Assembly (NCBI GenBank): GCA_002737365.1
Contig: NSIL01000017.1
Location: 1 to 52,203, forward strand
DNA from: Acidobacterium sp.
GTDB lineage: Bacteria; Acidobacteriota; Vicinamibacteria; Vicinamibacterales; UBA2999
DNA length: 52,203 bases
Reading direction: 5' to 3'
Shown here: positions 22,823 through 31,923 of the stretch, in pieces
Layout: each line of letters starts with the position of its first letter
Position numbering within the stretch: position 1 is the stretch's first letter
Made by a program: the position numbers and the translations under genes
Notes under the pieces: generated by a model
What the model saw: the letters and a program-made list of their open reading frames with translations, nothing else
Database searches by the model: none
What the model was told of the DNA's origin: nothing

Positions 22823-24013
22823 TTACAGCTCGCGGAGCGCCGTCGGAATCGGCAGGCGCGCGGCGCGTACCGCCGGGAACAATCCGCCGATCAGTCCCAT
22901 CGCCAGCGCGTAGATCAGACCCATCCCCAGCAACTGCGGTGTCACCTGGAACGCGAACGCCACCTGGCTGAAGGTGGAGAAGTTCATGGTCGAGGTCTGG
23001 TAGCCGTTGAACGCGAAATACGCGGCGACGCCACCGAGCGCGCCACCGATCGCGGCGAGTGCCAGCGATTCGGCCAGCACCGAGACGACCACTGAGGTGG
23101 CATTGAAACCAAGCGCGCGCAGCGTCGCGATTTCTCGCGACCGGGTCGAGACGGCCGTGTACATCGTCAGGATGGCGCCGAACACCGCGCCAATGCCCAT
23201 CAGCGCGGCAATGCCGAAGCCGACGCCCTGGATCAGGCCGCTCAGTGCGCGCGACTGCTGGGCGTAGTAATCCGCCTCGCGCCGCACCTGCACGTTGACC
23301 TGCGGATTGGCGGTCAGCCAGTCGCGGAACGTGTTGAAGCTGTCGCTTGAGTCGAGCTGTGCCAGCAAGGACTGGTAACTGTTGCCGCGGCGGTACGCGC
23401 CCTGCAGCACGCGCGCATCGCACCAGATTTCGGTCTCGCTGACGCCGCCGTCGGTTTCGAACACACCGACCACCTTCCACGTGTCCTGTCCCGACTTGAA
23501 CTCGTTGCCGACCGTGAGGCCCGCGAACTGCCCGCTCGCGCCACGGCCGACGACGATCTCGTTGGTGCCGAATTCCAGCATGCGCCCCTCGACGATCGAG
23601 GCTTCGCTCCGCACCGCCATCACGGTCGGCTGCACGCCCCGCATCGGCACATTCGCCGAGGTGTCGGTCGACTTCTTGTGGATGTCGATGATCACGTAGA
23701 GTTCCGCCGACGCCACCGGCGTCTGGCCGTCGCGCCGCAGCCCGGGCGCCTGCTTGATGACGTCGACCTCGGCGCCTGACAGGCCACTGGTCATCTCGCT
23801 GTCGGCGCCACTGCGCATGACGATCGCGCGCGACGGCGAGCCGGAGCTCTGCATCGCGGCGGTGAAGCCCGAAGCGATCGACAGCACCGACACCAGCACG
23901 ATCACCACGCCGGCAATGCCGATGATCGCAACCCCGGACGAGCCGAGTCGTTGGGGAATGGTGCGGAGGTTAAGGGCGGTGACCGCCAGGGTCTGGCTCA
24001 TCCAGTTGAACAC
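22823..24013 (-). CDS. ABC transporter permease, MacB/FtsX type (second)
   Basis: The 396-residue membrane protein has an N-terminal TM helix (about 25-50, GVAIIGIAGVVIVLVSVLSI), a large periplasmic domain (about 55-265) and three C-terminal helices with the FtsX signature (TRSREIATLRALGFNATSVV; VLAESLALAAIGGALGGVAA). This is the MacB_PCD plus FtsX arrangement of mechanotransmission ABC systems that export substrates or drive periplasmic events without transmembrane passage. It begins 1 nt after the first permease and is the fourth gene of the adaptor-ATPase-permease-permease operon. The two permeases probably form a heterodimer. Confidence 0.92.
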   Translation of the reverse strand: MFNWMSQTLAVTALNLRTIPQRLGSSGVAIIGIAGVVIVLVSVLSIASGFTAAMQSSGSPSRAIVMRSGADSEMTSGLSGAEVDVIKQAPGLRRDGQTPVASAELYVIIDIHKKSTDTSANVPMRGVQPTVMAVRSEASIVEGRMLEFGTNEIVVGRGASGQFAGLTVGNEFKSGQDTWKVVGVFETDGGVSETEIWCDARVLQGAYRRGNSYQSLLAQLDSSDSFNTFRDWLTANPQVNVQVRREADYYAQQSRALSGLIQGVGFGIAALMGIGAVFGAILTMYTAVSTRSREIATLRALGFNATSVVVSVLAESLALAAIGGALGGVAAYFAFNGYQTSTMNFSTFSQVAFAFQVTPQLLGMGLIYALAMGLIGGLFPAVRAARLPIPTALREL

Positions 24014-24014
24014 G

Positions 24015-25163
24015 TCAGGCTCTCCTCAGGGCGTCGGTAATCTTCAGATTCATGGCGTTCATGGCCGGCAGCGCGCCGGCCAGCAGTCCCAGTCCGACGA
24101 TCAGGCTGGCGCCAGCCGCGACGTCGCGGGTCGGGAGCACGAAGATCGGCAGCATGCCGCCGGTGGGGTCGCCTTGCTGCACAAAGGCCCACGCCGTCGC
24201 CAGCCCGAGACCGCCGCCGATCACCGCGATCAGCACGGATTCACTCAGTACCAGCGCAAGGATCGACGCATTGGAGAAGCCCAGCGTCTTGAGCACACCG
24301 ACCTCGCTGGTCCGTTCGCGAACCGACTGCGCCATGGTGTTGGCGGCGACCAGAATCATTGTGAACAACACGGCGATGGTGATGGCGATCATGATGGCGC
24401 CGATGTCGCCGACCTGCTTGGCAAAGCCCTCGACAAACCCCTTCTCAGTGGTGGTCTTGGTTTCGGCGGACGAGTTGGCAAACATGCCGTCGAAGGTCGC
24501 GCCCATCTGCTGCGCCGCGCCCGGGTCGCCGATCTTGACGATGTACCACCCGACCAGTCCCTCGCCCTGAAGGCGGTTCTCGTCGAGGTAGTCATAGTGA
24601 AAGAAGAACTGCGTCTTGTCGATGCCAGACTCGCCATCGTAGAGGCCGGCGATGTTGAATTCCCACACCTGGCCCTGCTTGGGTTGCCAGATGGTGCCGA
24701 CGATGGGGATGCGGTCGCCGACCTTCCAGCCGAAGCGCTTGGCGAGATCGACGCCGACCATGACGCCTTGCCGATCGGCGAGCCACGCCTGCATTTGTTC
24801 CGGCGGCACCTGGTATTCCGGATAGAGCTTCATGAACGGTTCTGGCTCCACTGCGATCTGGGCAAAGAAGTTTGCCGGGTCCTGGTAGACGCCACCAAAC
24901 CACGTGTTGTGCGTGGCCATGGTCACGCCCTCCGTGGTGTTCAGCCGCGCCAGGTACGAGACCGGTAGCGGCATGATCAGGCTGACCTTATGAATCAGCA
25001 CGAGGCGATCGATGCCGGCGATGTCGATGCCAAACGAGAACGCACCGCGAATGGTCATCAGCACGCCGAACAGCAGGAAGGCGATGAACACTGAGAGCAG
25101 TGTGAAGATGGTGCGAACCTTCTTCCGCCACAAGCTGCTCCACAAGAGCGGCAGGAACTTCAT
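24015..25163 (-). CDS. ABC transporter permease, MacB/FtsX type (first)
   Basis: The 382-residue protein has TM1 at about 15-40 (IFTLLSVFIAFLLFGVLMTI), a periplasmic domain (about 45-260), and three C-terminal helices with the FtsX coupling motif (RERTSEVGVLKTLGFSNASI, VLSESVLIAVIGGGLGLA). It is paralogous to the next permease but lacks close identity, consistent with a heterodimeric pore. The start overlaps the ATPase stop (ATGA). The periplasmic domain is the likely contact for the upstream adaptor. Substrate is unknown; homologues export lipoproteins, macrolides or peptides. Confidence 0.92.
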   Translation of the reverse strand: MKFLPLLWSSLWRKKVRTIFTLLSVFIAFLLFGVLMTIRGAFSFGIDIAGIDRLVLIHKVSLIMPLPVSYLARLNTTEGVTMATHNTWFGGVYQDPANFFAQIAVEPEPFMKLYPEYQVPPEQMQAWLADRQGVMVGVDLAKRFGWKVGDRIPIVGTIWQPKQGQVWEFNIAGLYDGESGIDKTQFFFHYDYLDENRLQGEGLVGWYIVKIGDPGAAQQMGATFDGMFANSSAETKTTTEKGFVEGFAKQVGDIGAIMIAITIAVLFTMILVAANTMAQSVRERTSEVGVLKTLGFSNASILALVLSESVLIAVIGGGLGLATAWAFVQQGDPTGGMLPIFVLPTRDVAAGASLIVGLGLLAGALPAMNAMNLKITDALRRA

Positions 25164-25846
25164 GCGTGCACCCCCTCCAGCAGCACGCCCTTCTCGAGGT
25201 GCAGCGTGTGCTTGGCGCGCTCGGCGGCGCGCGGGTCGTGCGTCACCATCACGATGGTCTTGCCGTGATCGCGGTTGAGCGCCTCCAGCAGATCGAGAAT
25301 CTCGTCGCCGGCCTTGCGGTCGAGATCGCCAGTGGGTTCGTCGGCGAGCAGCAGCGTCGGGTCGGTGACAATCGCGCGGGCAATGCCGACGCGCTGTTCC
25401 TGTCCGCCCGAGAGCTGGCGCGGATAGTGCTTGGCGCGGTCGGCGAGGCCGACCACTTTGAGCGCGATCTCGACGCGCTTCTTGCGCTCGGCCTTTGACA
25501 ACTTCGTCAGCAGCAGCGGCAGATCGACATTGCGCTCAGCTGTCAGCACCGGTAGCAGGTTATACAACTGGAACACGAAGCCGATGTTGTTGGCCCGCCA
25601 CTGCGAGAGCATGCCCCCTGACAGCGCCGCGATGTTGGTGCCGCCGACCTCGATCGACCCGGCCGACGGCTGATCGAGGCCGCCCATCAGGTTGAGCAGC
25701 GAGGTCTTCCCCGAGCCCGACGGCCCCATCAACGCCAAGAAGTCGCCCTTGGGAATCTCGAGGTTGACGCCCTTGAGGACGTCGATCCGCTCGCTGCCGC
25801 GGGTGAAGTACTTGTGAACGCCGTTGACCTTGACCAGTGCTTCCAT
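25160..25846 (-). CDS. ABC transporter ATP-binding protein (MacB/LolD type)
   Basis: The 228-residue ATPase has Walker [10 protein letters not shown] (about 41-49), the Q-loop region, signature [15 protein letters not shown], Walker [14 protein letters not shown] and the H-loop [10 protein letters not shown]. The EPTGDLDRK wording is characteristic of the MacB/LolD/FtsE subgroup, which couples to FtsX-type permeases. It overlaps the first permease by ATGA and starts 10 nt after the adaptor stop. It energises the complex at the inner membrane's cytoplasmic face. All catalytic motifs look intact. Confidence 0.96.
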   Translation of the reverse strand: MEALVKVNGVHKYFTRGSERIDVLKGVNLEIPKGDFLALMGPSGSGKTSLLNLMGGLDQPSAGSIEVGGTNIAALSGGMLSQWRANNIGFVFQLYNLLPVLTAERNVDLPLLLTKLSKAERKKRVEIALKVVGLADRAKHYPRQLSGGQEQRVGIARAIVTDPTLLLADEPTGDLDRKAGDEILDLLEALNRDHGKTIVMVTHDPRAAERAKHTLHLEKGVLLEGVHA

Positions 25847-25856
25847 GACGGGCTCC

Positions 25857-27077
25857 CTATTTGACGACGATCAACATTCCCTCGGCGAGTTCGGGCGGCG
25901 GCGCAATCACGACGCGGTCGCCACCCTTCAGCCCGGCCGTCACTTCGAGGCGGTCACCGTCGGTGCCGCCGGTCTTGATCGCGCGCCGCTCGACGGTGGT
26001 CTGCTGCACCAGGAACACGTAGCTGGCGTTACCCTCGGTCTTCACCGCGCCCTTGGGCACCAGGGTCATCGCCTGCGCTGCGACCGGCGCGGCCGCGTCG
26101 GCCTCGCGCAGGAAGGTCACCTTCACACCCATGTCGGGCAGGATCCGTCGGTCGAGGGCGTTGAAGCCGATGCGCACCAGCACCGTGGCCTTCTGCCGAT
26201 CGGCCGTCGGCACCACCGCAATCACCTTCGCCGGAATCTGAAAGTCGGGATAGGCGTCGAGGGCGGCCGCGACCGGCTGTCCCGCGCTGACCCGGTTGAT
26301 GTAGCTTTCGTTCACGTCGACTTCGATTTCGAGCGATCGCATGTCGACGATGGTGCTGATGCCGGTGCGGGTGAAGCCGCCGCCGGCCGACACCGGCGAG
26401 ACCATCTCTCCGGGCTGCGCATCTTTCGACAGCGCCACGCCGCTGAACGGCGCACGAATCACCATGTCGTCGATCGCCGTCTGCTGCAGGGCTACCTGGC
26501 TCGCGGCCACGTTGATCTGCTCGCGCACCGAGTTGATGCGCGCCAACAGTGAGTTGACCTCGGCCTGTGCCTGATCGATCGCCGATGGCGTGGTCAGGCC
26601 ATCTTTCATCAGCCGCTCCTGGCGCTGAAGGTTGAGGCGCGCTTCGACCAGCCTGACCTCGATCTCAGGAACGGCCTGCCGGGCCGCCTGCAACTGCGCG
26701 CGTGCCAGGGTGATGCCCGCCTGCAGGGTGGAGTCGTCCAGCCGCGCCAAAACCTGGCCTTCACGAACGGCCATGCCTTCTTCCACGTTCACTTCAATGA
26801 CCTTGCCGGTGACCTTCGACGACACCGTCGCCCGTCGCCGCGCGGTGACGTAACCCGAGGCATTCAGCACCGAGGCCTGCGTGCCGGCCGCGCGTTCGGT
26901 CACCGCCACCACCTCGACTTCGATCGGCCGCTCGCGGGTGAACCAATACCAGGCGCCACCACCGGCGCCGCCCAGGATCAGGAGCATCACCACCCACGTC
27001 ACCGAGCGGCCGCCGCCGGTGCGCAGGGGTTCGCGCTCGATGCGTAACGCCGAGAGGTCGTCGATCGAATCAGTCAC
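25857..27077 (-). CDS. Periplasmic adaptor (HlyD/MacA/RND family) of the ABC exporter
   Basis: The 406-residue protein has a single N-terminal TM helix (about 27-45, TWVVMLLILGGAGGGAWYW). It has a split lipoyl/barrel-sandwich domain (SSKVTGKVIEVNVEEGMAVREGQVLARLDD; later VIRAPFSGVALSKDAQPGEMVSPV), a coiled-coil hairpin between them (about 125-215, LQAARQAVPEIEVRLVEARL...), and a beta-barrel plus membrane-proximal domain. It would dock the ABC permeases to an outer-membrane channel, none of which is encoded here. The GTG at 27077 with a GGGGGAAG ribosome site is preferred to the longer frame. First gene of a four-gene operon. Confidence 0.93.
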   Translation of the reverse strand: MTDSIDDLSALRIEREPLRTGGGRSVTWVVMLLILGGAGGGAWYWFTRERPIEVEVVAVTERAAGTQASVLNASGYVTARRRATVSSKVTGKVIEVNVEEGMAVREGQVLARLDDSTLQAGITLARAQLQAARQAVPEIEVRLVEARLNLQRQERLMKDGLTTPSAIDQAQAEVNSLLARINSVREQINVAASQVALQQTAIDDMVIRAPFSGVALSKDAQPGEMVSPVSAGGGFTRTGISTIVDMRSLEIEVDVNESYINRVSAGQPVAAALDAYPDFQIPAKVIAVVPTADRQKATVLVRIGFNALDRRILPDMGVKVTFLREADAAAPVAAQAMTLVPKGAVKTEGNASYVFLVQQTTVERRAIKTGGTDGDRLEVTAGLKGGDRVVIAPPPELAEGMLIVVK

Positions 27078-27230
27078 GGTGTGGCTTCCCCCAAGAAACC
27101 TGTAATAGTACGCGAACAAAAGGCGAAGAACAATCAATTCTGCGCTGCCGCTCCTCATGAGACGCCGTACAGGGGGACGCAGTTCGACACCAATCCGCGT
27201 CTGGAGGGAACCGGCGGTCGATCGGTCGAA

Positions 27231-27413
27231 TCAGGCCTTTGGAGGGTCGGGCGGGGGGCCGCCCTCCTTCATGCGCCCTTCCTGCTGAAGGGTCCGGCGC
27301 AGCACGAACTCGATCTGCCCGTTGAGGCTGCGCAGATCGTCGTTCGCCCAGCGCTGAAGCGCCTCGAGCAGGGCAGGGTCGACACGAAGGAGAAACGGCT
27401 TCCGTTCAGCCAT
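27231..27413 (-). CDS. Ribbon-helix-helix (Arc-like) DNA-binding protein
   Basis: The 60-residue protein fits an Arc/MetJ-type RHH fold: a short strand (KPFLLRVDP), helix A (LLEALQRWANDD), a turn (LRSLN) and helix B (GQIEFVLRRTLQQEG), with a flexible Pro/Gly/Lys tail. The strand (residues about 4-10) would insert in the major groove as a dimer. Its own upstream region contains a strong -35 and two GATATC sites one helical turn apart, so autoregulation is likely. The spacer is shared with the divergent flavin-oxidoreductase/DUF1365/CFA-synthase operon, which is a probable second target. No toxin partner is adjacent. Confidence 0.78.
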   Translation of the reverse strand: MAERKPFLLRVDPALLEALQRWANDDLRSLNGQIEFVLRRTLQQEGRMKEGGPPPDPPKA

Positions 27414-27493
27414 GTCGATGTCGTTGACCTTAAGAGACCTCCCTGCCCGCCACAGCCCCGTTTGGCAGCATCGGTGGTCATGATGATTTTAAT

Positions 27494-27521
27494 TTGATAT
27501 CATTAAGATATCTCTTGTCAA
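27494..27521 (-). promoter_or_regulatory. Promoter and paired GATATC operator for the ribbon-helix-helix gene
   Basis: On the minus strand TTGACA (27521-27516) and TATCAA (27499-27494) form a -35/-10 pair at 16-bp spacing. Within the spacer and -10 lie two copies of the 6-bp palindrome GATATC (27507-27512 and 27496-27501), 11 bp apart, in T/A-rich flanks. Ribbon-helix-helix dimers typically bind such tandem or palindromic short sites in pairs. This AT-rich patch contrasts with the GC-rich surroundings. Confidence 0.6.
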
Positions 27522-27563
27522 CTGACGGGAATAAACAGCGTCGACTCAGGGGTTTATCGCCGT

Positions 27564-28814
27564 GTGCGAATTGCTGTAGTCGGCGGGGGAGTGTCGGGAC
27601 TGTCCGCCGCCTACGTGCTGTCCCAGGCCCATGACGTCACGCTGTTCGAGAAGGACCACCGGCTGGGCGGACACGCGCACACCCACGACATCACCCTGGC
27701 TGGGCAGTCGTGGCCGGTGGACACCGGGTTCATGGTGTTCAACCCGCGCACCTATCCGAACTTCATCCGCCTGCTGGATCGCCTGGGCATTTCGAGCCGC
27801 GACAGCGACATGTCGTTCAGCGTCCGCTGTCGGCGTTGTCGCGTGGAGTTTTCGAGTGTGGGACTGCGTGGCTGGTTTGCTCAACCCACCAGCCTGGCGC
27901 GCCTCTCGCACTGGCGAACGCTGGCGGATGTGCTGCGCTTCTTCCGCCAGGGCCGGCGCGCGCTTGACAGCGGCAGCGCGGACGGCATGACGCTCGGGCA
28001 GTTCCTGGCCGATGGTGGCTTTGGTGCAGCGCTGATTCGACACTTCGTGCTGCCGATGGGCGGCGCCATCTGGTCGGCGTCGGGTGCTGACATTCGCGCC
28101 TTCCCGGCGGTGTCGTTCCTGCGTTTTCTCGACAACCACGGGCTGCTGCACGCCTCCGGCCAACCCACCTGGCGCACCATCGCCGGCGGCAGCGTGCGGT
28201 ACGTCACGGCGCTGGCCGCTCGCCTTGGCGCCGGCGTCCGCGTGTCCACCCCCGTTCGCGCCATCGTCCGCGACGACACCGGGGTGACCGTCGCCTCGGC
28301 CGCAGGCACCGCCTATCGTTTCGATCGCGTGGTGATTGCCACCCACGCCAACGAGGCGCTGGCCTTGCTGGGCGATGCCAGCCGGGACGAGGTTGAGGCG
28401 CTGTCGCGGTTTCGCTATTCGGTGAACGACACCTGGCTGCATAGCGATGAGCGAGTGCTGCCCGACGCTCGTGCGGCGCGCGCGTCGTGGAATTGTGAAC
28501 TGGCGGATTGCACCGAGGACGCGTCGCCGGTGGCGGTGACCTACGACCTGAATCGATTGCAAGGGCACACCCCGGGCCGCCCCTTGCTGTGCTCGCTCAA
28601 TCCGCTGGCGCCGATTCGTGGCGACGTGATGGCGCGCATGGTCTATAGCCATCCCGTGCTCGACACCGCCGCGTTTTCCGGTCAGGCGGCGATCGCGAGA
28701 CTCAACGGCACGCGGCACACGTTCTACTGTGGCGCTCACTTGCGCAATGGCTTCCACGAGGATGGCGTAATGTCGGCGCTGGCCGTGACCAGGACGTTCG
28801 GCCTTGGCCTCTGA
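27564..28814 (+). CDS. FAD-dependent amine oxidase/desaturase-like protein
   Basis: The 416-residue flavoprotein starts with a dinucleotide-binding motif IAVVGGGVSGLSAAYVL and the FEKDHRLGGHAHTH stretch. Conserved blocks (PVDTGFMVFNPRTYPNFI, YCGAHLRNGFHEDGVMSAL) mark the subfamily of NAD(P)-binding/amine-oxidase proteins that accompany DUF1365 and CFA-synthase-like genes. In Rhodobacter and relatives such clusters make modified (furan or methylated) fatty acids and respond to singlet oxygen. The substrate here would be an acyl chain in phospholipid. It overlaps the DUF1365 gene and is the first gene of a three-gene operon, divergent from the ribbon-helix-helix gene. The role is inferred from context. 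Confidence 0.85.
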   Translation: MRIAVVGGGVSGLSAAYVLSQAHDVTLFEKDHRLGGHAHTHDITLAGQSWPVDTGFMVFNPRTYPNFIRLLDRLGISSRDSDMSFSVRCRRCRVEFSSVGLRGWFAQPTSLARLSHWRTLADVLRFFRQGRRALDSGSADGMTLGQFLADGGFGAALIRHFVLPMGGAIWSASGADIRAFPAVSFLRFLDNHGLLHASGQPTWRTIAGGSVRYVTALAARLGAGVRVSTPVRAIVRDDTGVTVASAAGTAYRFDRVVIATHANEALALLGDASRDEVEALSRFRYSVNDTWLHSDERVLPDARAARASWNCELADCTEDASPVAVTYDLNRLQGHTPGRPLLCSLNPLAPIRGDVMARMVYSHPVLDTAAFSGQAAIARLNGTRHTFYCGAHLRNGFHEDGVMSALAVTRTFGLGL

Positions 28815-29571
28815 CTTGCGCTCGTCACTGCTGGTTGGCCGGGTGATGCACGAACGCCTCTCGCCTCAGCGCCACGGTTTCCGCTATCGCCTCTACATGC
28901 ATCGCCTGTCGCTCGGCGAACTGGCCGAGCTGCCTGGTCGCTTGCGTCTGCTGGGGATCAACCGCTGGCGGCCGTCGGCCTTCTTCGAGCGGGATCACTT
29001 GCCGGGCCGGCCAGGCACGCTGAGAGAGCGAGTCGAGGCAAGGCTGCGCGAGCACGGCGTGACCGGCCAGGTGGGCGCCATCGAGCTTGTGACCAACTGC
29101 CGGGTGTTCGGCTACGTGTTCAATCCGGTGTCGTTCTTCTTCTGCTACGACCAGCACGAGACGCTGGTGGCGGTAGTCGTCGAAGTGAACAACACCTTTG
29201 GCGAGTCGCACACCTACGTGCTCACACCCGATGGTGAGCCGGTGACGGCGAAGAAGGTGTTTCACGTCTCGCCGTTCATGACTCTCGACGGCACCTATCG
29301 CTTTGCCTTCGATGTCTCGCCGGATCACCTGGATGTCCGCATCGATCTGTACCGCCGCGGCGTGCCGGTGTTCGTGTCGCGCTTGTCGCTCGACCGGCGG
29401 CCGCTGACTGATCGCGGGCTGGCCGTGGCGCTGGTTCGCTATCCGCTCGTCACGCTGGCCGTGATCGGCCGAATCCACTGGCAAGCCCTCCGCCTGTGGT
29501 GGAAGGGCGCGACCTATTACCCGAAACCGCCCCTCGATCCCGAGGCGGCCCGCACAGGGAGCTCAGAGTGA
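28804..29571 (+). CDS. DUF1365 family protein
   Basis: The 255-residue protein matches DUF1365, with the landmark RHGFRYRLYMHRLSLGEL-like start (SPQRHGFRYRLYM), NCRVFGYVFNPVSFFFCYD, VVEVNNTFGESHTYVL, and KVFHVSPFMTLDGTYRFAFD. No enzymatic activity is established for the family, which is nearly always found between a flavin amine oxidase and a CFA-synthase-like methyltransferase. It starts on TTG inside the previous gene's end (11-nt overlap) and overlaps the next gene by GTGA. It probably assists or binds the acyl substrate. A hydrophobic stretch near residues about 205-225 could associate with the membrane. Confidence 0.88.
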   Translation: MASDLRSSLLVGRVMHERLSPQRHGFRYRLYMHRLSLGELAELPGRLRLLGINRWRPSAFFERDHLPGRPGTLRERVEARLREHGVTGQVGAIELVTNCRVFGYVFNPVSFFFCYDQHETLVAVVVEVNNTFGESHTYVLTPDGEPVTAKKVFHVSPFMTLDGTYRFAFDVSPDHLDVRIDLYRRGVPVFVSRLSLDRRPLTDRGLAVALVRYPLVTLAVIGRIHWQALRLWWKGATYYPKPPLDPEAARTGSSE

Positions 29572-30827
29572 ATAGCCTGGAATTAACCGCCAACCGAGCC
29601 GAACCATCTGCCGCGGGCGTGGCCGACCGGATGATGGCGCCCGTCGCCCGCCGCCGGCTGTTGGCCTCGTTGGCCGCGTTGCAGGTGGGTCGGCTGACCG
29701 TGCACCTGCCCGATACCTCGATCGTGGAGGCGGGCGACCCCGACTCGGACCTGCACGCGACCATGTGGATCACGCGCGATGCGTTCTTCCGCAAGTTTGC
29801 CCTGGGCGGCGACCTGGGCGCCGGTGAGTCCTACATGGATGGCGACTGGCGCACCGACGATCTGTGCCGCTTCGTCGAGCTGATCCTGCGCAACCAGGCC
29901 TATCTGCCGCTCGATTCGTGGTTGTCGCGCGTACTCAACCTGCCGAGCGACTGGCTGCATGTGCGGCGCCGCAACAGTCGGCGCGGCAGCCGGCGCAATA
30001 TCGGCGCGCACTACGATTTGAGCAACGAGCTGTTCGCCACGTTCCTGGATCCGTCGATGGCCTACTCGAGCGCGGTCTTTCACTCCGGCGACGAATCGCT
30101 CGCCGACGCGCAGCGCCAGAAGTTCGAGCGCTGGTGCGAGGCGCTACGGATTGGGCCCCTGGATCACGTGCTGGAGATCGGATCTGGCTGGGGCGGCTTC
30201 GCCATGCACGCCGCGCGCACGCGCGGCTGCCGCGTCACTGGCATTACGGTGTCGGCCGAGCAGTTGGCGTTGTCACGCCAGCGCGTCGCCACCGCAGGAT
30301 TGGCCGACCGCGTGTCGTTCGAGTTTTGCGACTACCGCGACGTGCGCGGCCAGTACAGCCGCGTCGTCTCGATCGAGATGATCGAGGCGGTCGGTGAGCA
30401 CTATTGGCCCTCCTATTTCAAGAAGATCGACGAGGTACTGGCGCCCGGCGGCCTGGCCGGCATCCAGTCGATCACCATGGTCGACCATCGCTTCGACGAC
30501 TACCGCAAGCACTGCGACTGGATCCAGAAGTACATCTTCCCGGGTGGGTTGCTGCCCTCGATTCGCGAAGTGGCGAGCGTGTGCGCGGCCGGGACACAGC
30601 TGGGCGTGATCGCGCTCGAGGACCGCGCGCTCGACTACGCGCGCACGCTGCTGGCGTGGCGGCGGGAATTCTTCGCCCGGCTCGATCGGGTGCGCGAGCT
30701 GGGCTTCGACGATCGCTTCATCCGGATGTGGGAGTACTACCTGGCCACCTGCGAAGCGGCGTTCCGTACCCGCAACCTCGGGCTGGTCCACTTCGTGCTG
30801 GCGCGGGCGGGCGACGACCTCGTTTAG
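29568..30827 (+). CDS. Cyclopropane-fatty-acyl-phospholipid synthase-like methyltransferase
   Basis: The 419-residue SAM-dependent enzyme has a C-terminal class I methyltransferase domain (about 165-410): VLEIGSGWGGFAMHAA (SAM-binding motif), TGITVSAEQ, and the CFA active-site region (NIGAHYDLSNELFATFLDPSMAYSSAVF). It transfers methylene or methyl to double bonds of phospholipid acyl chains at the membrane. Conserved IEMIEAVGEHYWP and QSITMVDHRFDDYRKHCDWIQKYIFPGG support CFAS. The GTG at 29568 overlaps the DUF1365 stop and has a GGGAG ribosome site. The frame is open further up, but that is inside DUF1365. In this type of operon the product may be a methylated or furan fatty acid rather than a cyclopropane. 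Confidence 0.92.
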   Translation: MNSLELTANRAEPSAAGVADRMMAPVARRRLLASLAALQVGRLTVHLPDTSIVEAGDPDSDLHATMWITRDAFFRKFALGGDLGAGESYMDGDWRTDDLCRFVELILRNQAYLPLDSWLSRVLNLPSDWLHVRRRNSRRGSRRNIGAHYDLSNELFATFLDPSMAYSSAVFHSGDESLADAQRQKFERWCEALRIGPLDHVLEIGSGWGGFAMHAARTRGCRVTGITVSAEQLALSRQRVATAGLADRVSFEFCDYRDVRGQYSRVVSIEMIEAVGEHYWPSYFKKIDEVLAPGGLAGIQSITMVDHRFDDYRKHCDWIQKYIFPGGLLPSIREVASVCAAGTQLGVIALEDRALDYARTLLAWRREFFARLDRVRELGFDDRFIRMWEYYLATCEAAFRTRNLGLVHFVLARAGDDLV

Positions 30828-30829
30828 TG

Positions 30830-31576
30830 TCAGTCGAAGCCGATGCGCAAGTCGGCGACCAGCGGCAGGTGGTCCGAGGCCATCTTCGCCATCCGGTCTT
30901 TCGGCAGCGTGACCTTGAGCACCTCGACCTTGCCCTTGTAGTAAATGTGATCGAGGTGCAGGATGGGGAAGAAGCCGGGGTAGGTGCGCCGCCGGCTCAG
31001 GTGCTTGCTGAGATCGATGCTCTGCAGCCGTTCGGCGAGCACGTCTTTGGCAATGCCGCGCGCCCACTCGTTGAAGTCGCCCAGAATAATCTTGGGCCCG
31101 GTGACCCGCCGGTCGTGCACTAGCGTGGCCAGCCGCGCGGCCTGGTTGCGGCGCTCCAACAGCGACGTGCCCAGGTGCACGTTGTAGAAGTGCAGCGTGT
31201 CGTCCTCAAGCGCGACGTCGACGCGCTGCACGCCGCGGTGCTCGCAGGTCTTCCACGTCAGGTCGTACTGCACGTGATGCCGCACCGGAAACCGCGTCAG
31301 CACGACGTTGCCGAACAGCGCCGTGCGCAAGTGCCGCGTCGGCGCCATCACCCAGCCCATGCCCAGCGCCGCGCCCAGCTCCGCGGCCTGTCCCGCCTTG
31401 AGCGGACTGGCACCAATGACTTCCTGCAGCGCGATGATGTCGGCATCGATGCCGGCCAGTACCCCGGCGATCCGTTCGAGCCGGGTACGTCCGTCGAGGC
31501 CGCGTCCGCGGTGAATGTTGTAGGTGCACACCCGCACCGTCCGCGTCCGGATCGCATCGTCAGCTGCCATTGGCAT
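30830..31576 (-). CDS. Endonuclease/exonuclease/phosphatase (EEP) family protein
   Basis: The 248-residue protein has the EEP fold motifs: VCTYNIHRGRGLDGR, IIALQEVIG (metal-binding Glu), YNVHLGTS, IILGDFNEW (GDFN catalytic block), LHLDHIYY and the terminal SDHLPLVADL (catalytic His). Such Mg-dependent enzymes cleave phosphodiesters in nucleic acids, inositol phosphates or lipids. No signal peptide is visible. The ATG at 31576 or 31570 is possible. It converges on the CFA-synthase-like gene with 2 bp between stops. A DNA-repair or lipid-phosphodiester role is equally compatible with the sequence. Confidence 0.88.
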   Translation of the reverse strand: MPMAADDAIRTRTVRVCTYNIHRGRGLDGRTRLERIAGVLAGIDADIIALQEVIGASPLKAGQAAELGAALGMGWVMAPTRHLRTALFGNVVLTRFPVRHHVQYDLTWKTCEHRGVQRVDVALEDDTLHFYNVHLGTSLLERRNQAARLATLVHDRRVTGPKIILGDFNEWARGIAKDVLAERLQSIDLSKHLSRRRTYPGFFPILHLDHIYYKGKVEVLKVTLPKDRMAKMASDHLPLVADLRIGFD

Positions 31577-31620
31577 TCATCCTACCTTGACCGGATCCCG
31601 GATCCCTGTAAGCTGTTCCC

Positions 31621-31923
31621 ATGGCCAAGCTGGAAAGCGAACGCGAACTCCCGTGCCCGTGCTGCGGAGCTGTGCTGACCGTCGATCTCAACCTTGGCCG
31701 CATCATCAGTCACGAGGCACCGGCCAATCCCGACCGGCCCGAACTCGACAACGCGCATCGCATTCTGGCCGACCAGGCCGCGAAGCGCGACGCGCTCTTT
31801 GCCCAGTCATTCGAGGCCGAGAAGAACAAGGGCGATGTGCTAGCGAAGCGGTTCGAAGAGGCGCTGAAGGAAGCGAACAAAACGCCGGCAACGAAGCCGC
31901 TGCGCGGCTTCGACCTGGATTAG
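31621..31923 (+). CDS. Small zinc-ribbon-like hypothetical protein
   Basis: The 100-residue protein begins with a Cys motif LPCPCCGAVLTVDLNLG that looks like one half of a zinc ribbon. It continues as a charged helix (about 55-90, AKRDALFAQSFEAEKNKGDV, LAKRFEEALKEAN). No second Cys pair is present, so two monomers may share a metal site. The family is not recognised. It is divergent from the EEP gene across a 44-bp gap. A potential membrane ORF on the opposite strand (31840-32028) overlaps its end but is not trusted. Confidence 0.6.
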   Translation: MAKLESERELPCPCCGAVLTVDLNLGRIISHEAPANPDRPELDNAHRILADQAAKRDALFAQSFEAEKNKGDVLAKRFEEALKEANKTPATKPLRGFDLD

